A stretch of 43,089 nt of DNA from Lachnospiraceae bacterium. GTDB lineage: Bacteria; Bacillota; Clostridia; Lachnospirales; Lachnospiraceae. Shown piece after piece: positions 7,916 through 17,661 of the stretch (positions within the stretch are counted from its first letter, which is position 1; each line of letters opens with the position of its first letter). A program made the position numbers and the translations under genes. The DNA is taken from the NCBI GenBank assembly GCA_024687655.1, contig JAILEN010000033.1:1-43089 (forward strand). The letters run 5' to 3'. Below the pieces are notes generated by a model. It was given only the letters and a program-made list of their open reading frames with translations. It was not told where the DNA came from and did no database searches.

Positions 7916-9744
7916 AGGCAGTCAGGTTCATCCTTTGTATATTGCAGGTGATACTGATACCCTGCATCGTGCTTTTTTGTCTGGAATACCCGGAGAATCC
8001 CAACTTTTTCAACGAGCTTACAGGTGTGGCGCTGAATTTCAACCTTACCATTGCAGCCATACTTTCAGCTATTATCATCTTTATCATACCCGGTATATAT
8101 CCCGGTATTTATCTGACCTTTGCTGCCGCAGCCTTTTCGGGCATTTTCAATGAAGTTGTCATAATGCTTCGGACATATCCCATATCGCCGGCGGACGTAA
8201 TATCCGTTGGGACCGCAGGGGCTGTGGCAGGAGGATATACGGTCACTGTGACGCCGGCCATGATCACCTCAGGGGTGGTGGCGGCGGTGGCCATCGTGGT
8301 TTTTGCCCTGCTTCGGCATTTCGGATTCGGTTTCGGTCATCCGGGAAAGCGGGTCAACCAGGCAGCTTTTCTGGGAGGGATACTCATGATGTCCCTGGGA
8401 CTGGTGGCTACCAGCTATCTGGATGTGACCGAGGATTACGACCTCAAGACCTATTACTGGGATCCCACCAGGACATATATACAAAACGGCTTTGCCCTGT
8501 CATTTTTCGACCAGTTTCATGCCATGATGGTGGAAAAGCCGGATGGATATACGAAAAAAGCGGCAAAGGGCTATATGTCGGATGATGCAAATAACATAAA
8601 GGCCTCGCGGCCGGATTTCAGTGGCTTTAAAAATCAAAAGCCGCTGATCATCACCATAATGAATGAGAGTTTTACGGATTATTCCGTGGTGGCCAATTTC
8701 CCTGACAGTAAGCACATCCTGGATTATTACCGCAGTATGAAGGATGATCCCGGTACGGTGGAGTGGGGTTATACCTATGTTTCCACCAGGGGCGGCGGTA
8801 CCTGCAAGAGTGAGTATGAGGTCCTCACCGGCTACACCATGCAGTTTTTGCCCTCCACCATGCCCTATATGATGTACAGTTTTGCCAATGTTCCCACCTG
8901 GATCAGCAGATACAACGCCCAGGATTATACCACCATAGCCATGCATCCCTTTTTTGCCACCAACTGGAAGCGCAATATAGTCTATTCCGACATGGGCTTT
9001 GACTCCTATCTCTATGCCAAGGATTATGATGACAACTACAGGGATGTGCGGGATTACAAGAATGACTATGGCGACTATCTGAGGCTTCTTGAAGAGGCCC
9101 GGGCCCATGACGAGGCCACCTATATCATGAATATCACCCTGCAGAACCATGGCGGATATGATGCGGCCACCTTCCCTGATTATGTGACCCAGCTTCGGGG
9201 CTACTACGACACCTGTGAGGATCTGAAGGTTTTCGAGGGCATGATGTCGGCTTCGGATGACGCCCTGGAGATGTTCATGGAGGAGATAAAAAAGCTGGAT
9301 CGTCCTGTGGAGGTGGTATTCTTCGGAGATCATCAGCCTGGACTTTCAGGCCGGACGGACTCTGCAATCAAGCGTAAGGGCCAAAAGCTTCATACGGATG
9401 AGGCGGAGTTTAACCAGAGCCTTTATGCTACCCCCTATTTTATCTGGACAAACTACAGGGTGCCCGACAGGAAATACGAGAAAAAGGTTGACGGATATAA
9501 TATAATGAGTTTAAACTATCTCGGTGCCGTAACCCGGTACTATGCGGGCTGTGACCTGTCACGGTTTGATGGTTTTCTGTTAAGGCTCAAGGAGACCTTC
9601 CCGGTGATCAACAGCAACGGCTATTACGTGGATGATCTGGGTTTTGTGATGCTGGATGAAAAATACCGGCTGTCCGACGAGAAAAAAGAGCTTTTAAAAG
9701 AGTACGAATACATCCAGTACAGAGGGATGTTCGATAATAACTGA
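7912..9744 (+). CDS. LTA synthase family phosphoglycerol transferase-like protein
   Basis: The 610-residue protein has four or five N-terminal membrane segments (residues 1-170) and an extracytoplasmic sulfatase-fold domain (from about 240). It carries the metal and nucleophile positions of the LtaS family: NES at 251-253, the probable catalytic Thr297 in GGGTCKSEYEVLTG, and FGDHQP with Asp473-His474. Family members add glycerol phosphate or similar groups from phosphatidyl lipids to surface glycans. The ORF-track start at 7783 is too early. ATG 7912 follows GGAGGA and overlaps the previous stop by 4 bases. Its place in a glycan operon suggests it decorates the polysaccharide rather than building classical lipoteichoic acid. 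Confidence 0.9.
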   Translation: MKAVRFILCILQVILIPCIVLFCLEYPENPNFFNELTGVALNFNLTIAAILSAIIIFIIPGIYPGIYLTFAAAAFSGIFNEVVIMLRTYPISPADVISVGTAGAVAGGYTVTVTPAMITSGVVAAVAIVVFALLRHFGFGFGHPGKRVNQAAFLGGILMMSLGLVATSYLDVTEDYDLKTYYWDPTRTYIQNGFALSFFDQFHAMMVEKPDGYTKKAAKGYMSDDANNIKASRPDFSGFKNQKPLIITIMNESFTDYSVVANFPDSKHILDYYRSMKDDPGTVEWGYTYVSTRGGGTCKSEYEVLTGYTMQFLPSTMPYMMYSFANVPTWISRYNAQDYTTIAMHPFFATNWKRNIVYSDMGFDSYLYAKDYDDNYRDVRDYKNDYGDYLRLLEEARAHDEATYIMNITLQNHGGYDAATFPDYVTQLRGYYDTCEDLKVFEGMMSASDDALEMFMEEIKKLDRPVEVVFFGDHQPGLSGRTDSAIKRKGQKLHTDEAEFNQSLYATPYFIWTNYRVPDRKYEKKVDGYNIMSLNYLGAVTRYYAGCDLSRFDGFLLRLKETFPVINSNGYYVDDLGFVMLDEKYRLSDEKKELLKEYEYIQYRGMFDNN

Positions 9745-9758
9745 TAAGAGGAGATCTG

Positions 9759-10445
9759 ATGCAGAACATGAAGCTGAGCATAATCATTCCCTGCTATAAC
9801 GAGCGGGAGAGTCTGCCCATCATTTTGGAAAAGGTAAAAAATGCTCCAATAGAAAACAAGGAGATCATAATAGTTGAGGATCTGTCCACCGATGGTACCA
9901 GGGAGTTTATCCGGGAAGAGATCGAGTCCCAGGTGGACAGGGTGATATATCATGAAAAGAATACCGGAAAGGGCGGTGCTCTGGCCACGGGCTTTAAGGC
10001 AGCTACCGGTGACGTGGTGATCATCCAGGATGCGGATATGGAGTACGATCCCGATGAGTATCCCATGGTGGTGAATCCCATTTTTGAGGGGAGAGCCCAG
10101 GTGGTCTACGGTTCCAGGTTTATGAACCAGAGGGCAAAGGGCTATGTGCTCAACCGCCTGGCCAACAAGGGGCTTACATTTTTGTCAAATCTGATGACAC
10201 ATCAGAAGCTTACTGATATGGAGACCTGCTACAAGGCTTTTCGCCGGGAGATCATCCAGTCCATTGAAATAGAGGAAAAAAGGTTCGGCTTTGAGCCGGA
10301 GATCACAGCAAAGATAGCTAAGCGTGGGATCAAGATCCTGGAGGTGCCTATATCATATTATCCCAGGAGTAATGCCGAGGGGAAAAAGATTGGCTTCTCT
10401 GACGGCGTCAGGGCGCTGCACTGTATCTGGCATTACAGCAGGTAA
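9759..10445 (+). CDS. DPM1-like family 2 glycosyltransferase
   Basis: The 228-residue GT-A enzyme is of the polyprenyl-phosphate hexose synthase type: LSIIIPCYNERESLP, VEDLSTDGT in place of the more common VDDGSTDGT, NTGKGGALATGFKAATGDVVIIQDADMEYDPDEYP with DAD at 91-93, and GSRF. It lacks C-terminal membrane segments. SD GAGGAG precedes the ATG. It probably loads a second sugar onto polyprenyl phosphate for the GT-C enzymes around it. It is the last gene of the first plus-strand run and faces the minus-strand operon across only six bases, with no visible terminator. Confidence 0.9.
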   Translation: MQNMKLSIIIPCYNERESLPIILEKVKNAPIENKEIIIVEDLSTDGTREFIREEIESQVDRVIYHEKNTGKGGALATGFKAATGDVVIIQDADMEYDPDEYPMVVNPIFEGRAQVVYGSRFMNQRAKGYVLNRLANKGLTFLSNLMTHQKLTDMETCYKAFRREIIQSIEIEEKRFGFEPEITAKIAKRGIKILEVPISYYPRSNAEGKKIGFSDGVRALHCIWHYSR

Positions 10446-10451
10446 AGGACA

Positions 10452-12260
10452 CTACCGGGTACTGACGGCTACGGTGTATTTGTCCAGCTTGTAGTATTTA
10501 AGACCATGGACTGCGGGATCCGGGAGGTCAGCCTCATCCATGCAGTCAAAAAATACATAAATAATATCGGGACAGGATGAGCCTGAGGCCAGCTCATTAA
10601 AATGATCATAGGTATCCTCATCCGCAAAGGAGCACAGGTTGCGGCTCATATAGGTGTTGCTTAAGGTCAGGCCGTGCTTTAGGGCGTATATCTCAAATTC
10701 CACCGAGGTCTTGCCGTCTTCGTAGAGACCGTATTCCGTGGGTGGATAGAAGATGATATGTGAAGCCCCCTCCCCCAGCTCATCCCACATGGGATCTGAA
10801 AGCGTGGTCCGGTAGGGCCGGATATCCGAAAAAGCCCCGTGCTTTTCGATATATCCCGGTGACAGATCAAAAAGCTGCAGTATGACGGCAGCCGACATAA
10901 GTACCGTAAACAATATCCTTTGGCTACGGTTTTTGCTGTGGGAAACAAGCCTTCCCATGAAAAAGAGGATCATGGTGATAAGGCAGTAATACACCGGCCA
11001 GATGAACCTGGCGGTGGAGCGGAAGCTGCTCCAGGCGTCATGGATGAACCCAGGCAGAGGCAGATGATACAGTTCGTTTTCGCCGAAAGTTGCCACGGGT
11101 GAGAGCGCTAATACCAGGCAGATGATCATGAAAAACAGCAGGCTGTTGCGGCAGGGTGCCTCCATAGTATCCTCCGAGCCAAACAGATCTGAAACGGACC
11201 TGCCCGTCTGTACGGACAGGGGTTTTGATACCGCTATCATGATGATCATGAGAAAAAGAAGCATGACGCCTACTCCCAAATATGCAAAGCCCTCGTTCTG
11301 ATAGGCCGTAGACATGGGAAGGGGTGGCAGCCAGCGGGAATAGTTCATATCCGTGTAGCCCATGATATGATCGTGGAAATCGGTAAGCTTTGTCAGGGGA
11401 TTGAAGAAGCCGTTCAGGTTAAAGGACAATACCTCCAGCCCTCCGGCAGCAGCAGGCACATTGCCGTAGAACATACCGAAGCAATAACATAGAAATGCCG
11501 TAAGAAGGGGTGGAAGACCCAAAATGACCAGGTTATCGACGGCCTTAGCCGTGGCATTTTTACACCTGATCTCACCTAAAACCGCGAAGAACAAAAGCCC
11601 ATAGAGCATGGGAGTAAAATATGCGTTGATCAGGGTGCCGCAGGAAATGAGTACCGTCCAAAGCAAAAGAAGCCTGCGTGCCGGCAGGCTTTTATGATAA
11701 AAATACAGGCAGAGTCCTGCCACTACGATAAAGTGTCCGGCCAGTGCCGTGTGCAGATACATGCGGTTGAGCATGACCGGATTGCAGATAAAAAGAACAG
11801 CTGCCAGCATAGTAAATATCGTATTTTTGCAGACGCGATGTACCAAAAGGGCTCCGAAACCGCCCATGAGGCAGTAGCACAAGAGGCCGTAGAGCCCAAA
11901 ATACTGGAACTGCGCCGGCAGTACCGGAGACAGCAACTTGAATATAAAGGCAAAAAGTGGAATGGAATCGGTGTATATCACCGAAACCGGCGATGAGTAT
12001 ATCCCCTCGGTGAGCCCGAAGGGGAACTGCCAGGGACTGTTGCGATAGAAAACCCACCCCAGGTAATGCTGGGTCAGATCCACGCTGCCCTCCAGATCGT
12101 CGCTGTGTAAAAGCCAGTCTGTATAGGTGGGGTCTATAATGCGCCCGCCGAAAACCGCCAGAAAGAAAACAAGCCCTGCCAGGCATCCAAGCAAAAATGC
12201 TGCCCGGGGTGAGCTTTTGAAACGATCGGTTATGGAAATACTCTGTGTCTTATCATTCAT
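10452..12260 (-). CDS. DUF6311-like polytopic membrane protein (paralogue 1)
   Basis: The 602-residue membrane protein has a GT-C-like layout: one N-terminal segment, an extracytoplasmic loop with DLEGSVDLTQHYLGWVFYRNSPWQFPFGL, then IYTDSIPLFAFIFKLLSPVLPAQFQYFG, ten or more segments and a soluble C-terminal domain of about 130 residues ending YYKLDKYTVAVSTR. I recognise this as close to DUF6311, whose function is not known. The acidic residues in the first loop sit where GT-C enzymes hold the catalytic Asp. It is the last gene of a four-gene minus-strand run, 31 bases after paralogue 2. No clear SD is visible at the ATG. A role as a lipid-sugar-dependent transferase is inference. Confidence 0.8.
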   Translation of the reverse strand: MNDKTQSISITDRFKSSPRAAFLLGCLAGLVFFLAVFGGRIIDPTYTDWLLHSDDLEGSVDLTQHYLGWVFYRNSPWQFPFGLTEGIYSSPVSVIYTDSIPLFAFIFKLLSPVLPAQFQYFGLYGLLCYCLMGGFGALLVHRVCKNTIFTMLAAVLFICNPVMLNRMYLHTALAGHFIVVAGLCLYFYHKSLPARRLLLLWTVLISCGTLINAYFTPMLYGLLFFAVLGEIRCKNATAKAVDNLVILGLPPLLTAFLCYCFGMFYGNVPAAAGGLEVLSFNLNGFFNPLTKLTDFHDHIMGYTDMNYSRWLPPLPMSTAYQNEGFAYLGVGVMLLFLMIIMIAVSKPLSVQTGRSVSDLFGSEDTMEAPCRNSLLFFMIICLVLALSPVATFGENELYHLPLPGFIHDAWSSFRSTARFIWPVYYCLITMILFFMGRLVSHSKNRSQRILFTVLMSAAVILQLFDLSPGYIEKHGAFSDIRPYRTTLSDPMWDELGEGASHIIFYPPTEYGLYEDGKTSVEFEIYALKHGLTLSNTYMSRNLCSFADEDTYDHFNELASGSSCPDIIYVFFDCMDEADLPDPAVHGLKYYKLDKYTVAVSTR

Positions 12261-12291
12261 AAGGATATGGTATTCTTAACAAAACTAAAAG

Positions 12292-13932
12292 TCAATCTGA
12301 AAGTGTATCCGCCACTCCCACATAGTAATAGTTGTCCTTATAAACAATGGTCAGTCCAAGGGTCTTCATCTGACTTTTTTCACTCTTGGGAAAAATATAG
12401 AAGGTATCGTCTGCCAGTTCCTGTTTCGCCTCTTCATTACGCCTTTTATTCGCCTCTTCGTTTTGTCTGGCCAGATAAAAGCGATTGGTGGTAAGGTGGT
12501 TTTCCATGGCAAAAATAGTGGGAGCTTCGCCCCACACAAGACTCTCATCCATAAATACATGCTTGTACCGTCCGGTATCAACAAGGGCTTTTAATTCCTG
12601 TGACTCAGTAAGCGGGTTTTCCACAGCCTCAGGCTTACTGCAATATTCATATTTATATCTCATAAGTGGCGATATATCCGCTGTCTGGAGGATGATACAG
12701 ATGAGCAAAAACACGGGAATGATGGCAGCCTTTTTGATGCTCTCGGACTTTTTACATACCACGATAAGGGCGGAAATGCTCAGGGTGTAACTGAGGACCC
12801 ATATCCCCCGCCCGTTGCAGCGGAAGATGGCCATTATCCCGTCGATGAACTCCGGCAGGCGGTATGAAAAGAACAGCTTCTCCCCGAAGGTAATTATGGG
12901 ATAGGTGCAAAACCAAAGCGCCGCCATTATCATGACGACCATGGAAATGAGAAAGGCGCCGTTTATTTTCACGCTGTCTGCCCTGATGATCATCAGAATC
13001 GCCAGGATCACCACCAGCCACAGTCCCAGCCCGATGTATCCGAAACCGTCATCCTGACCTCCCATATTAAGGGGCAGGCCGGGGAAAAACATGGAGTAGT
13101 CCAGGGGATTAAAAAGGGCATTGAGGTTTGCGGGGTTTCCTATGGTATAGTCCGCATTTCCCATGGGCAGATCAGTGGAAAACCCACCCCAGAGCCAGAT
13201 GGCAAACAGTCCCGCCGCCACGTAGCTTACGATAAGTGATACGGCCTGTGTCCACAGACGGTTAGACATCACCAGATACAGGGCACAGCCTGCCAGGATA
13301 ATGCCGCAGATTGGGATGAAATACATGTGGATGCCCGCCACCAAAAAGCCAAGTGCAGCTGATCGAAGGACCAGCGCTGTCGAAAAACCTCCCGGGCATT
13401 CAGTAGTCGATTCCCTGTACACCCAAAAGAGTATCCACAGAGCCATCATCAAAAGCCATTGCCCGCCCAGGGCTTCATGTACAAAAGCCCTTATCATCAC
13501 CGTGGGGGCTATCATCATAAGCACAGATGACAAGAATACAGCCATATCTTTCTTGCAAAAGCCCCATAGGATATTGGCAGAAAACACCCCGGTCAAAAAA
13601 ATGCTCAACAAGGCCCATATGCCGAAATACTGAAAGGTCGGTGGCAGCAGATTGGAAAACAGCTTGAAAACAAAGGCCAGAATGGGAATGGAATCAGTAA
13701 ATATGACAGATGTGTCGTCAGGATAGATCAGCCTGTCGTGCAGTCCCGGAGGCAGCTTCCAGTCAGCATCCCGATATGCCAGCCATCCGAAATAATGCTG
13801 CTCCGTGTCAAAGTTGTTGTATATATAGGCGATGTTGCCCGGGTCCAGCATAGAAAAACCATAGATACCTCCGAACAGGACCAGAGACGCCCCCAAAAGA
13901 CCGATATAGACGATCATCCTTTTTTTCGTCAT
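12292..13932 (-). CDS. DUF6311-like polytopic membrane protein (paralogue 2)
   Basis: The 546-residue protein shares the signature of paralogue 1 in diverged form: FDTEQHYFGWLAYRDADWKLPPGLHDRLIYPDDTSVIFTDSIPILAFVFKLFSNLLPPTFQYFG. It has about eleven membrane segments and a C-terminal soluble domain beginning near residue 430 and ending IVYKDNYYYVGVADTLSD. The C-terminal domain includes a K/E/R/N-rich helix (RQNEEANKRRNEEAKQE) absent from the paralogues. GGTGGAG precedes the start, which overlaps the stop of the upstream gene (ATGA). It is probably an extracytoplasmic glycan enzyme, with the substrate unknown. Confidence 0.8.
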   Translation of the reverse strand: MTKKRMIVYIGLLGASLVLFGGIYGFSMLDPGNIAYIYNNFDTEQHYFGWLAYRDADWKLPPGLHDRLIYPDDTSVIFTDSIPILAFVFKLFSNLLPPTFQYFGIWALLSIFLTGVFSANILWGFCKKDMAVFLSSVLMMIAPTVMIRAFVHEALGGQWLLMMALWILFWVYRESTTECPGGFSTALVLRSAALGFLVAGIHMYFIPICGIILAGCALYLVMSNRLWTQAVSLIVSYVAAGLFAIWLWGGFSTDLPMGNADYTIGNPANLNALFNPLDYSMFFPGLPLNMGGQDDGFGYIGLGLWLVVILAILMIIRADSVKINGAFLISMVVMIMAALWFCTYPIITFGEKLFFSYRLPEFIDGIMAIFRCNGRGIWVLSYTLSISALIVVCKKSESIKKAAIIPVFLLICIILQTADISPLMRYKYEYCSKPEAVENPLTESQELKALVDTGRYKHVFMDESLVWGEAPTIFAMENHLTTNRFYLARQNEEANKRRNEEAKQELADDTFYIFPKSEKSQMKTLGLTIVYKDNYYYVGVADTLSD

Positions 13933-15515
13933 GGCTCCACCCTCTTCCAGGTTCCTCTGGCCTGGTCGTAGCCATACAGCACCCTGTGGCTGATGCCGGA
14001 TCTGCCGGCCCAGGTGGCAGCCTGGTTCCCGGAATATCTGTAGGTTGTGCTTATATCCCAGCCCTCAGGCACGTTTCCCGAATATCCGTTTACGGTCCTT
14101 ACCCCGTAAAAATGGGCGATCTCCACAGCATCCAGCTGTCCCCGGATCTGTCGTCCCCACCTGGCCAGCTCGGATCCATCCTCATCTTCAGACTTCACGG
14201 GATCATACAAATAGAACACCTCACAATCCATGGGCATGCCGGAGGCCTCTCTTACCACGGCATTTTGTGAAGATGCGCTCCATTCACTTTTCACGCCAGC
14301 AGGGGAAAATGTCTCCGCAAATATCAGAACACATAACACTGCCGGCAGCCACTGACGCTCGAAAAGCTCATCTGTCATCAGTCCAAGTATAATGGAAAAA
14401 GGCAGGGACAGCACGAAAAACATCCTGAAGATGGCACGTATGGCAGAAGCCGCGGGAACCATTTCATATACCACATACCACAGGGTATGTTCCCCGAAAT
14501 GGAGGCAGGGTATGATGGCCAGAAACAGGGTTAAAACGCAGGATAAAAGCAGGGGGGATATTTTCTTTTTCATACATATCAATAGAAGCATGATAAAGAA
14601 TGCTGCGATCCCTACCGCCGCAAAGGAAAAGCCTCCCTCAGATTCATTGTCCCACCAGGTGAATATTAGTTGCCTGATATCATAGGTGGTGTAGATCACC
14701 TGATCGTATTCCTTTCCACCGGTCTTATTCATGGTGGGAAGATAAACCTTTACAAAGGGGATCATGGCTGCTGCCGAGAGTATCAGGGCGATCAGCCAGT
14801 CCTTCCATCTGGCATAGAAAAAATCAGCCACATGGGAGGTGTACTCCCTGATGTCCTTTACCCCGTAGACCACCGCCGACACCAGCACGAATATGCCGAA
14901 GCAGGTACCCGCAAAAAAGCCAATATAAAATGAGGTGTAAAAGATCATACAGAAGGAAAGCCCCGTGAGTATAAGGTAAATGAGCCTCCTCTTTTTCGTC
15001 AGATACTTGTGAAAGAATACCATCACCAGGGGGAAAAACGAAACCGCATACAGTTGGGTATGATAGGACGCGGTGATAAACTGATTACTGAAGGAAAAGG
15101 CCACCACCGAAAGCAGGGATGGCATCTCTGCTGCATCCATGCACTCCCGCATGTAGTAATAGAGAGCCAGGCTGCCGATGATATGCCCCAGTATCACCAC
15201 CCATTTGAATGCCAGAAACTCCGACATGCCAAACAGTCTGAAAGGGAGGCAAAGTATCCCGAAGCCCAGCATCATGTCGGAATATGACAGCACATTATCC
15301 GCAGGGAAAAACATATGATACATGTCCGTAAGCCCTTCCCTGCCCATGATCCACTCATACCAGTGAGCCGAGAAAAAGGTGTTGAGCCTGCCGTCTACAT
15401 CATCCCCCAGCAGAGCATCTGCCGTCAGCACATTTCTGAAAAACAAAAGCTCCAAAAAGATGATAAGGGCAACTATGACGATATCACCGATGCTGATCTC
15501 GTAGTCTCTGGTCAT
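13929..15515 (-). CDS. Polytopic membrane protein related to GT-C/DUF6311-type proteins
   Basis: The 528-residue protein has about twelve membrane segments. The first loop reads LLGDDVDGRLNTFFSAHWYEWIMGREGLTDMYHMFFPADNVLSYSDMMLG. This has the same logic as DUF6311 loops (acidic pair, aromatic stretch, then a YSD or YTDS motif), but the sequence is clearly more distant. The soluble C-terminus carries VRTVNGYSGNVPEGW and ends RVLYGYDQARGTWKRVEP. SD GAGGTG precedes the ATG, and 4-base overlaps on both sides couple it to its neighbours. I place it in the GT-C superfamily by layout only. Confidence 0.72.
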   Translation of the reverse strand: MTRDYEISIGDIVIVALIIFLELLFFRNVLTADALLGDDVDGRLNTFFSAHWYEWIMGREGLTDMYHMFFPADNVLSYSDMMLGFGILCLPFRLFGMSEFLAFKWVVILGHIIGSLALYYYMRECMDAAEMPSLLSVVAFSFSNQFITASYHTQLYAVSFFPLVMVFFHKYLTKKRRLIYLILTGLSFCMIFYTSFYIGFFAGTCFGIFVLVSAVVYGVKDIREYTSHVADFFYARWKDWLIALILSAAAMIPFVKVYLPTMNKTGGKEYDQVIYTTYDIRQLIFTWWDNESEGGFSFAAVGIAAFFIMLLLICMKKKISPLLLSCVLTLFLAIIPCLHFGEHTLWYVVYEMVPAASAIRAIFRMFFVLSLPFSIILGLMTDELFERQWLPAVLCVLIFAETFSPAGVKSEWSASSQNAVVREASGMPMDCEVFYLYDPVKSEDEDGSELARWGRQIRGQLDAVEIAHFYGVRTVNGYSGNVPEGWDISTTYRYSGNQAATWAGRSGISHRVLYGYDQARGTWKRVEP

Positions 15516-17431
15516 CTGGTCACCTCGGTAAACTCGGCGAAGCCGGACAGATCCAGGTCGCTTCCGATGTAGATGTTATCGTATTTATAGACATTGAGAT
15601 CGAACTTGTGGGCCTGCTGTTCCATGATCTCCTCATTTATGAACACATAGAGTATCTCGGGAAATCTCTTCCCGTCCCTTCTCTGGTCCTGGTTGTCGTC
15701 TGAATATGCGTCCGCAATCTTTGTGGTATCACGGCTGCAATAGGCTGCGTTCATGGACATGCCGTTATCTATGGCATATTCCTCGAAAACCGTGGACCAA
15801 TAGGGGCGCATCCTGATGGCTGTGGTGGGGTTCACAAAAAGGATCTCGTCACACCGCTGTGCCAGATAAGAAAATGCCTCTGAGGTCTCCAGCTCATTTT
15901 TATATGTATCCAAAGATGAAACCGTCCCATACACCTCATGCTTATGGATCAGGGATGGTGATATATCAATAAGCTGGAGCACAGTGCATACTACCAGCGC
16001 TGCCTGCACCAGAGTCTTTTTTGACCAGGTGGCATACATTACCAAAAGAGCCGTCAATCCAAACCAGATCACCCAGATAAAACGTCCGGTGGTCCTGAAT
16101 ACGGAAAGCAGCCTGTATATTGCATCCGGCCAGGGGATATGATATAGCCTGTGACCCGCCAGTGTCCCCATTGGCCCCATGGCAAGAAGTAAAAATACCA
16201 GCCCGGAAAAAGAAATGGACTCCGCCATTTTTATATTAAAGTCCAGCTTGCCACTTTTTACATCCCTGATGGAGGATATGATGGCGATGACGGCAAGGAG
16301 GATCACCCCCAGTCCCAAATAGGAAAAGCCCTCGCTCTGCCAGGGAGTATAGACGTTGAAACCCTTAAAAAACAGGGAATAGCTCTCTGATGACCTGTAG
16401 TCATACAGGGGCATGTCCCTAAGATGTATCAAAATTTCGTTTCGGGGATTGAAGAGGCCGTTTAGGTTGTAGGATACGTCTTCCATGTTCTCGGCAGATG
16501 AGCTGACTGTGCCGCTGAACATGCCCAAAAGTGCTCCCCAAATAAGGGCCGACACGCCGGAGATCAAAAGTGCGACCAGATCTCCTGCCCAGCCGTGGGC
16601 AGTCCGTCGATACTCCGGAAGTTGGGAGGGGTCCTTTTTAATATCCCTGTCCCTGTCTATGAGCTGCTGGCTTTTTCTGTGACGGATCATAAAACCGTAG
16701 AGGATGCTGCAGCCGTATATCCCCATCACCATGGGGATGTAGTATGCATTTATCAGGGTGCAAAGCGTCACCAGCAGGATGAAAAGTCCCCGCTGCCAAA
16801 GCCTGCCCAGCTCATTTTTATAGATCACGATAAGGATGGCCCCCAGCAGCAAAAAATGTGCCGAAAGGGCGGTGTGATAGAAGACCCTCTTGGTAAGAAC
16901 CGGAGAGGTCACCATGAGAAGGGCCATACAGATCGCGGATATGACTCTCCTAACCGTATCGGGCCTGTCCTTGCTGCGGGCATGGACGCTCTGCCCCTTT
17001 TTATATGTATCAGATGCGGGGATACCGGAAAACCTGTCTGCGATCAGGGCTCCGAAGCCACCCATTAAAACATAGGTGATAAGCTCAAAGATCCCCATAT
17101 ATTGAAACTGCTGTGGCAGGACAGGGGACAGGAGCTTAAAAATAATGGCAAAAAGAGGGACGCTGTCAGTGTAAACTATGGAAAGTGGCTCAGGAGAAAG
17201 TCCATAAAACAGACCAATGGGAAACATCCAGGGGCAGTTGCGATACATCTCCCAGCCCAGCTCATGCTGTGTCAGATCTGCCAGCCCCTCCAGATCCACG
17301 GAATGATGGAGCCAGGTCACGTTGGTGGGGATGATCACCGCAAAACCATATATGAGGAAAAAGACCACCGCACCTACAGTGGCCCCCGTCAAAAATGAAT
17401 ATCTTCTTTTGTAAGCAAAACCCTTTTTCAT
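15512..17431 (-). CDS. DUF6311-like polytopic membrane protein (paralogue 3)
   Basis: The ORF track starts at 17584. I choose ATG 17431 (MKKGFAYKRR), because AAGAGGTG lies just upstream and the preceding 51 residues are not membrane-like and overlap the promoter region. The 639-residue product has the family loop WLHHSVDLEGLADLTQHELGWEMYRNCPWMFPIGLF and IVYTDSVPLFAIIFKLLSPVLPQQFQYMG. It carries an extra basic cytosolic insert near residues 145-165 (TYKKGQSVHARSKDRPDT) and another near 270. The C-terminal soluble domain ends with VNVYKYDNIYIGS-like sequence. It is the first gene of the minus-strand run, divergent from the serpin gene. Confidence 0.8.
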   Translation of the reverse strand: MKKGFAYKRRYSFLTGATVGAVVFFLIYGFAVIIPTNVTWLHHSVDLEGLADLTQHELGWEMYRNCPWMFPIGLFYGLSPEPLSIVYTDSVPLFAIIFKLLSPVLPQQFQYMGIFELITYVLMGGFGALIADRFSGIPASDTYKKGQSVHARSKDRPDTVRRVISAICMALLMVTSPVLTKRVFYHTALSAHFLLLGAILIVIYKNELGRLWQRGLFILLVTLCTLINAYYIPMVMGIYGCSILYGFMIRHRKSQQLIDRDRDIKKDPSQLPEYRRTAHGWAGDLVALLISGVSALIWGALLGMFSGTVSSSAENMEDVSYNLNGLFNPRNEILIHLRDMPLYDYRSSESYSLFFKGFNVYTPWQSEGFSYLGLGVILLAVIAIISSIRDVKSGKLDFNIKMAESISFSGLVFLLLAMGPMGTLAGHRLYHIPWPDAIYRLLSVFRTTGRFIWVIWFGLTALLVMYATWSKKTLVQAALVVCTVLQLIDISPSLIHKHEVYGTVSSLDTYKNELETSEAFSYLAQRCDEILFVNPTTAIRMRPYWSTVFEEYAIDNGMSMNAAYCSRDTTKIADAYSDDNQDQRRDGKRFPEILYVFINEEIMEQQAHKFDLNVYKYDNIYIGSDLDLSGFAEFTEVTR

Positions 17432-17467
17432 AACACCTCTTAATCGATACAGTCTCAACGCTATCAT

Positions 17468-17496
17468 ATTATAAATCAAAACAGGGTATATCGCCA
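17468..17496 (-). promoter_or_regulatory. Possible promoter of the minus-strand DUF6311 operon
   Basis: On the minus strand there is a perfect -10 TATAAT (17473-17468), 37 bases before the chosen ATG at 17431. At 17 bases upstream the -35 reads TGGCGA, only three of six matches to consensus. The strong -10 and position support a promoter, but an activator may be needed. Confidence 0.45.
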
Positions 17497-17554
17497 CCCG
17501 GAAAAATTTCCCGTCCCTCTGGGGAGAAGGACAAACTAAAATCAAGCTAAATGC

Positions 17555-17573
17555 CCCGCTGCTTTGCGGCGGG
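17555..17573. other. GC-rich hairpin in the divergent intergenic region
   Basis: CCCGCTGC (17555-17562) pairs with GCGGCGGG (17566-17573) around a TTT loop, with one G-T wobble. No T-run follows on either strand, so it is not a classical terminator. It lies between the divergent DUF6311 and serpin promoters and may be structural or a binding site; its role is unknown. Confidence 0.5.
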
Positions 17574-17608
17574 AGTTTGACCATTTGATCATTCCAGATA
17601 CGTCGGAG

Positions 17609-17625
17609 ACGGGTTATTAACCCGT
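17609..17625. promoter_or_regulatory. 17-bp palindrome, candidate operator upstream of the serpin gene
   Basis: ACGGGTTA and TAACCCGT flank a single central T, a perfect dyad of two 8-base arms. It ends seven bases before the predicted -35 of the serpin promoter, a typical place for a dimeric regulator. As an RNA hairpin it would have almost no loop, so a DNA operator is more likely than a terminator. The cognate regulator is unknown. Confidence 0.5.
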
Positions 17626-17631
17626 TTTGGG

Positions 17632-17661
17632 TTGTATTGTCCGTGTTTAATATGTTATATT
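17632..17661 (+). promoter_or_regulatory. Probable sigma-A promoter of the serpin operon
   Basis: TTGTAT (17632-17637) and TATATT (17656-17661) are separated by 18 bases. The inferred transcript start near 17668 leaves a short leader with a strong SD (AAGAGGAGG, 17686-17694) six bases before the serpin ATG. Confidence 0.55.

Noticed and set aside
8500-9333. Minus-strand ORF of 277 residues over the LTA-synthase gene
   Set aside because: Low-complexity H, I and G composition, no SD, opposite to a well-supported family gene.
17501-17516. GGAAAAATTTCC-like dyad in the divergent region
   Set aside because: It is a short AT-rich palindrome expected by chance, with no clear placement relative to a promoter.
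17432-17584. N-terminal extension of DUF6311 paralogue 3 in the ORF track
   Set aside because: It overlaps a TATAAT promoter element, has no SD, and a well-placed SD supports ATG 17431.
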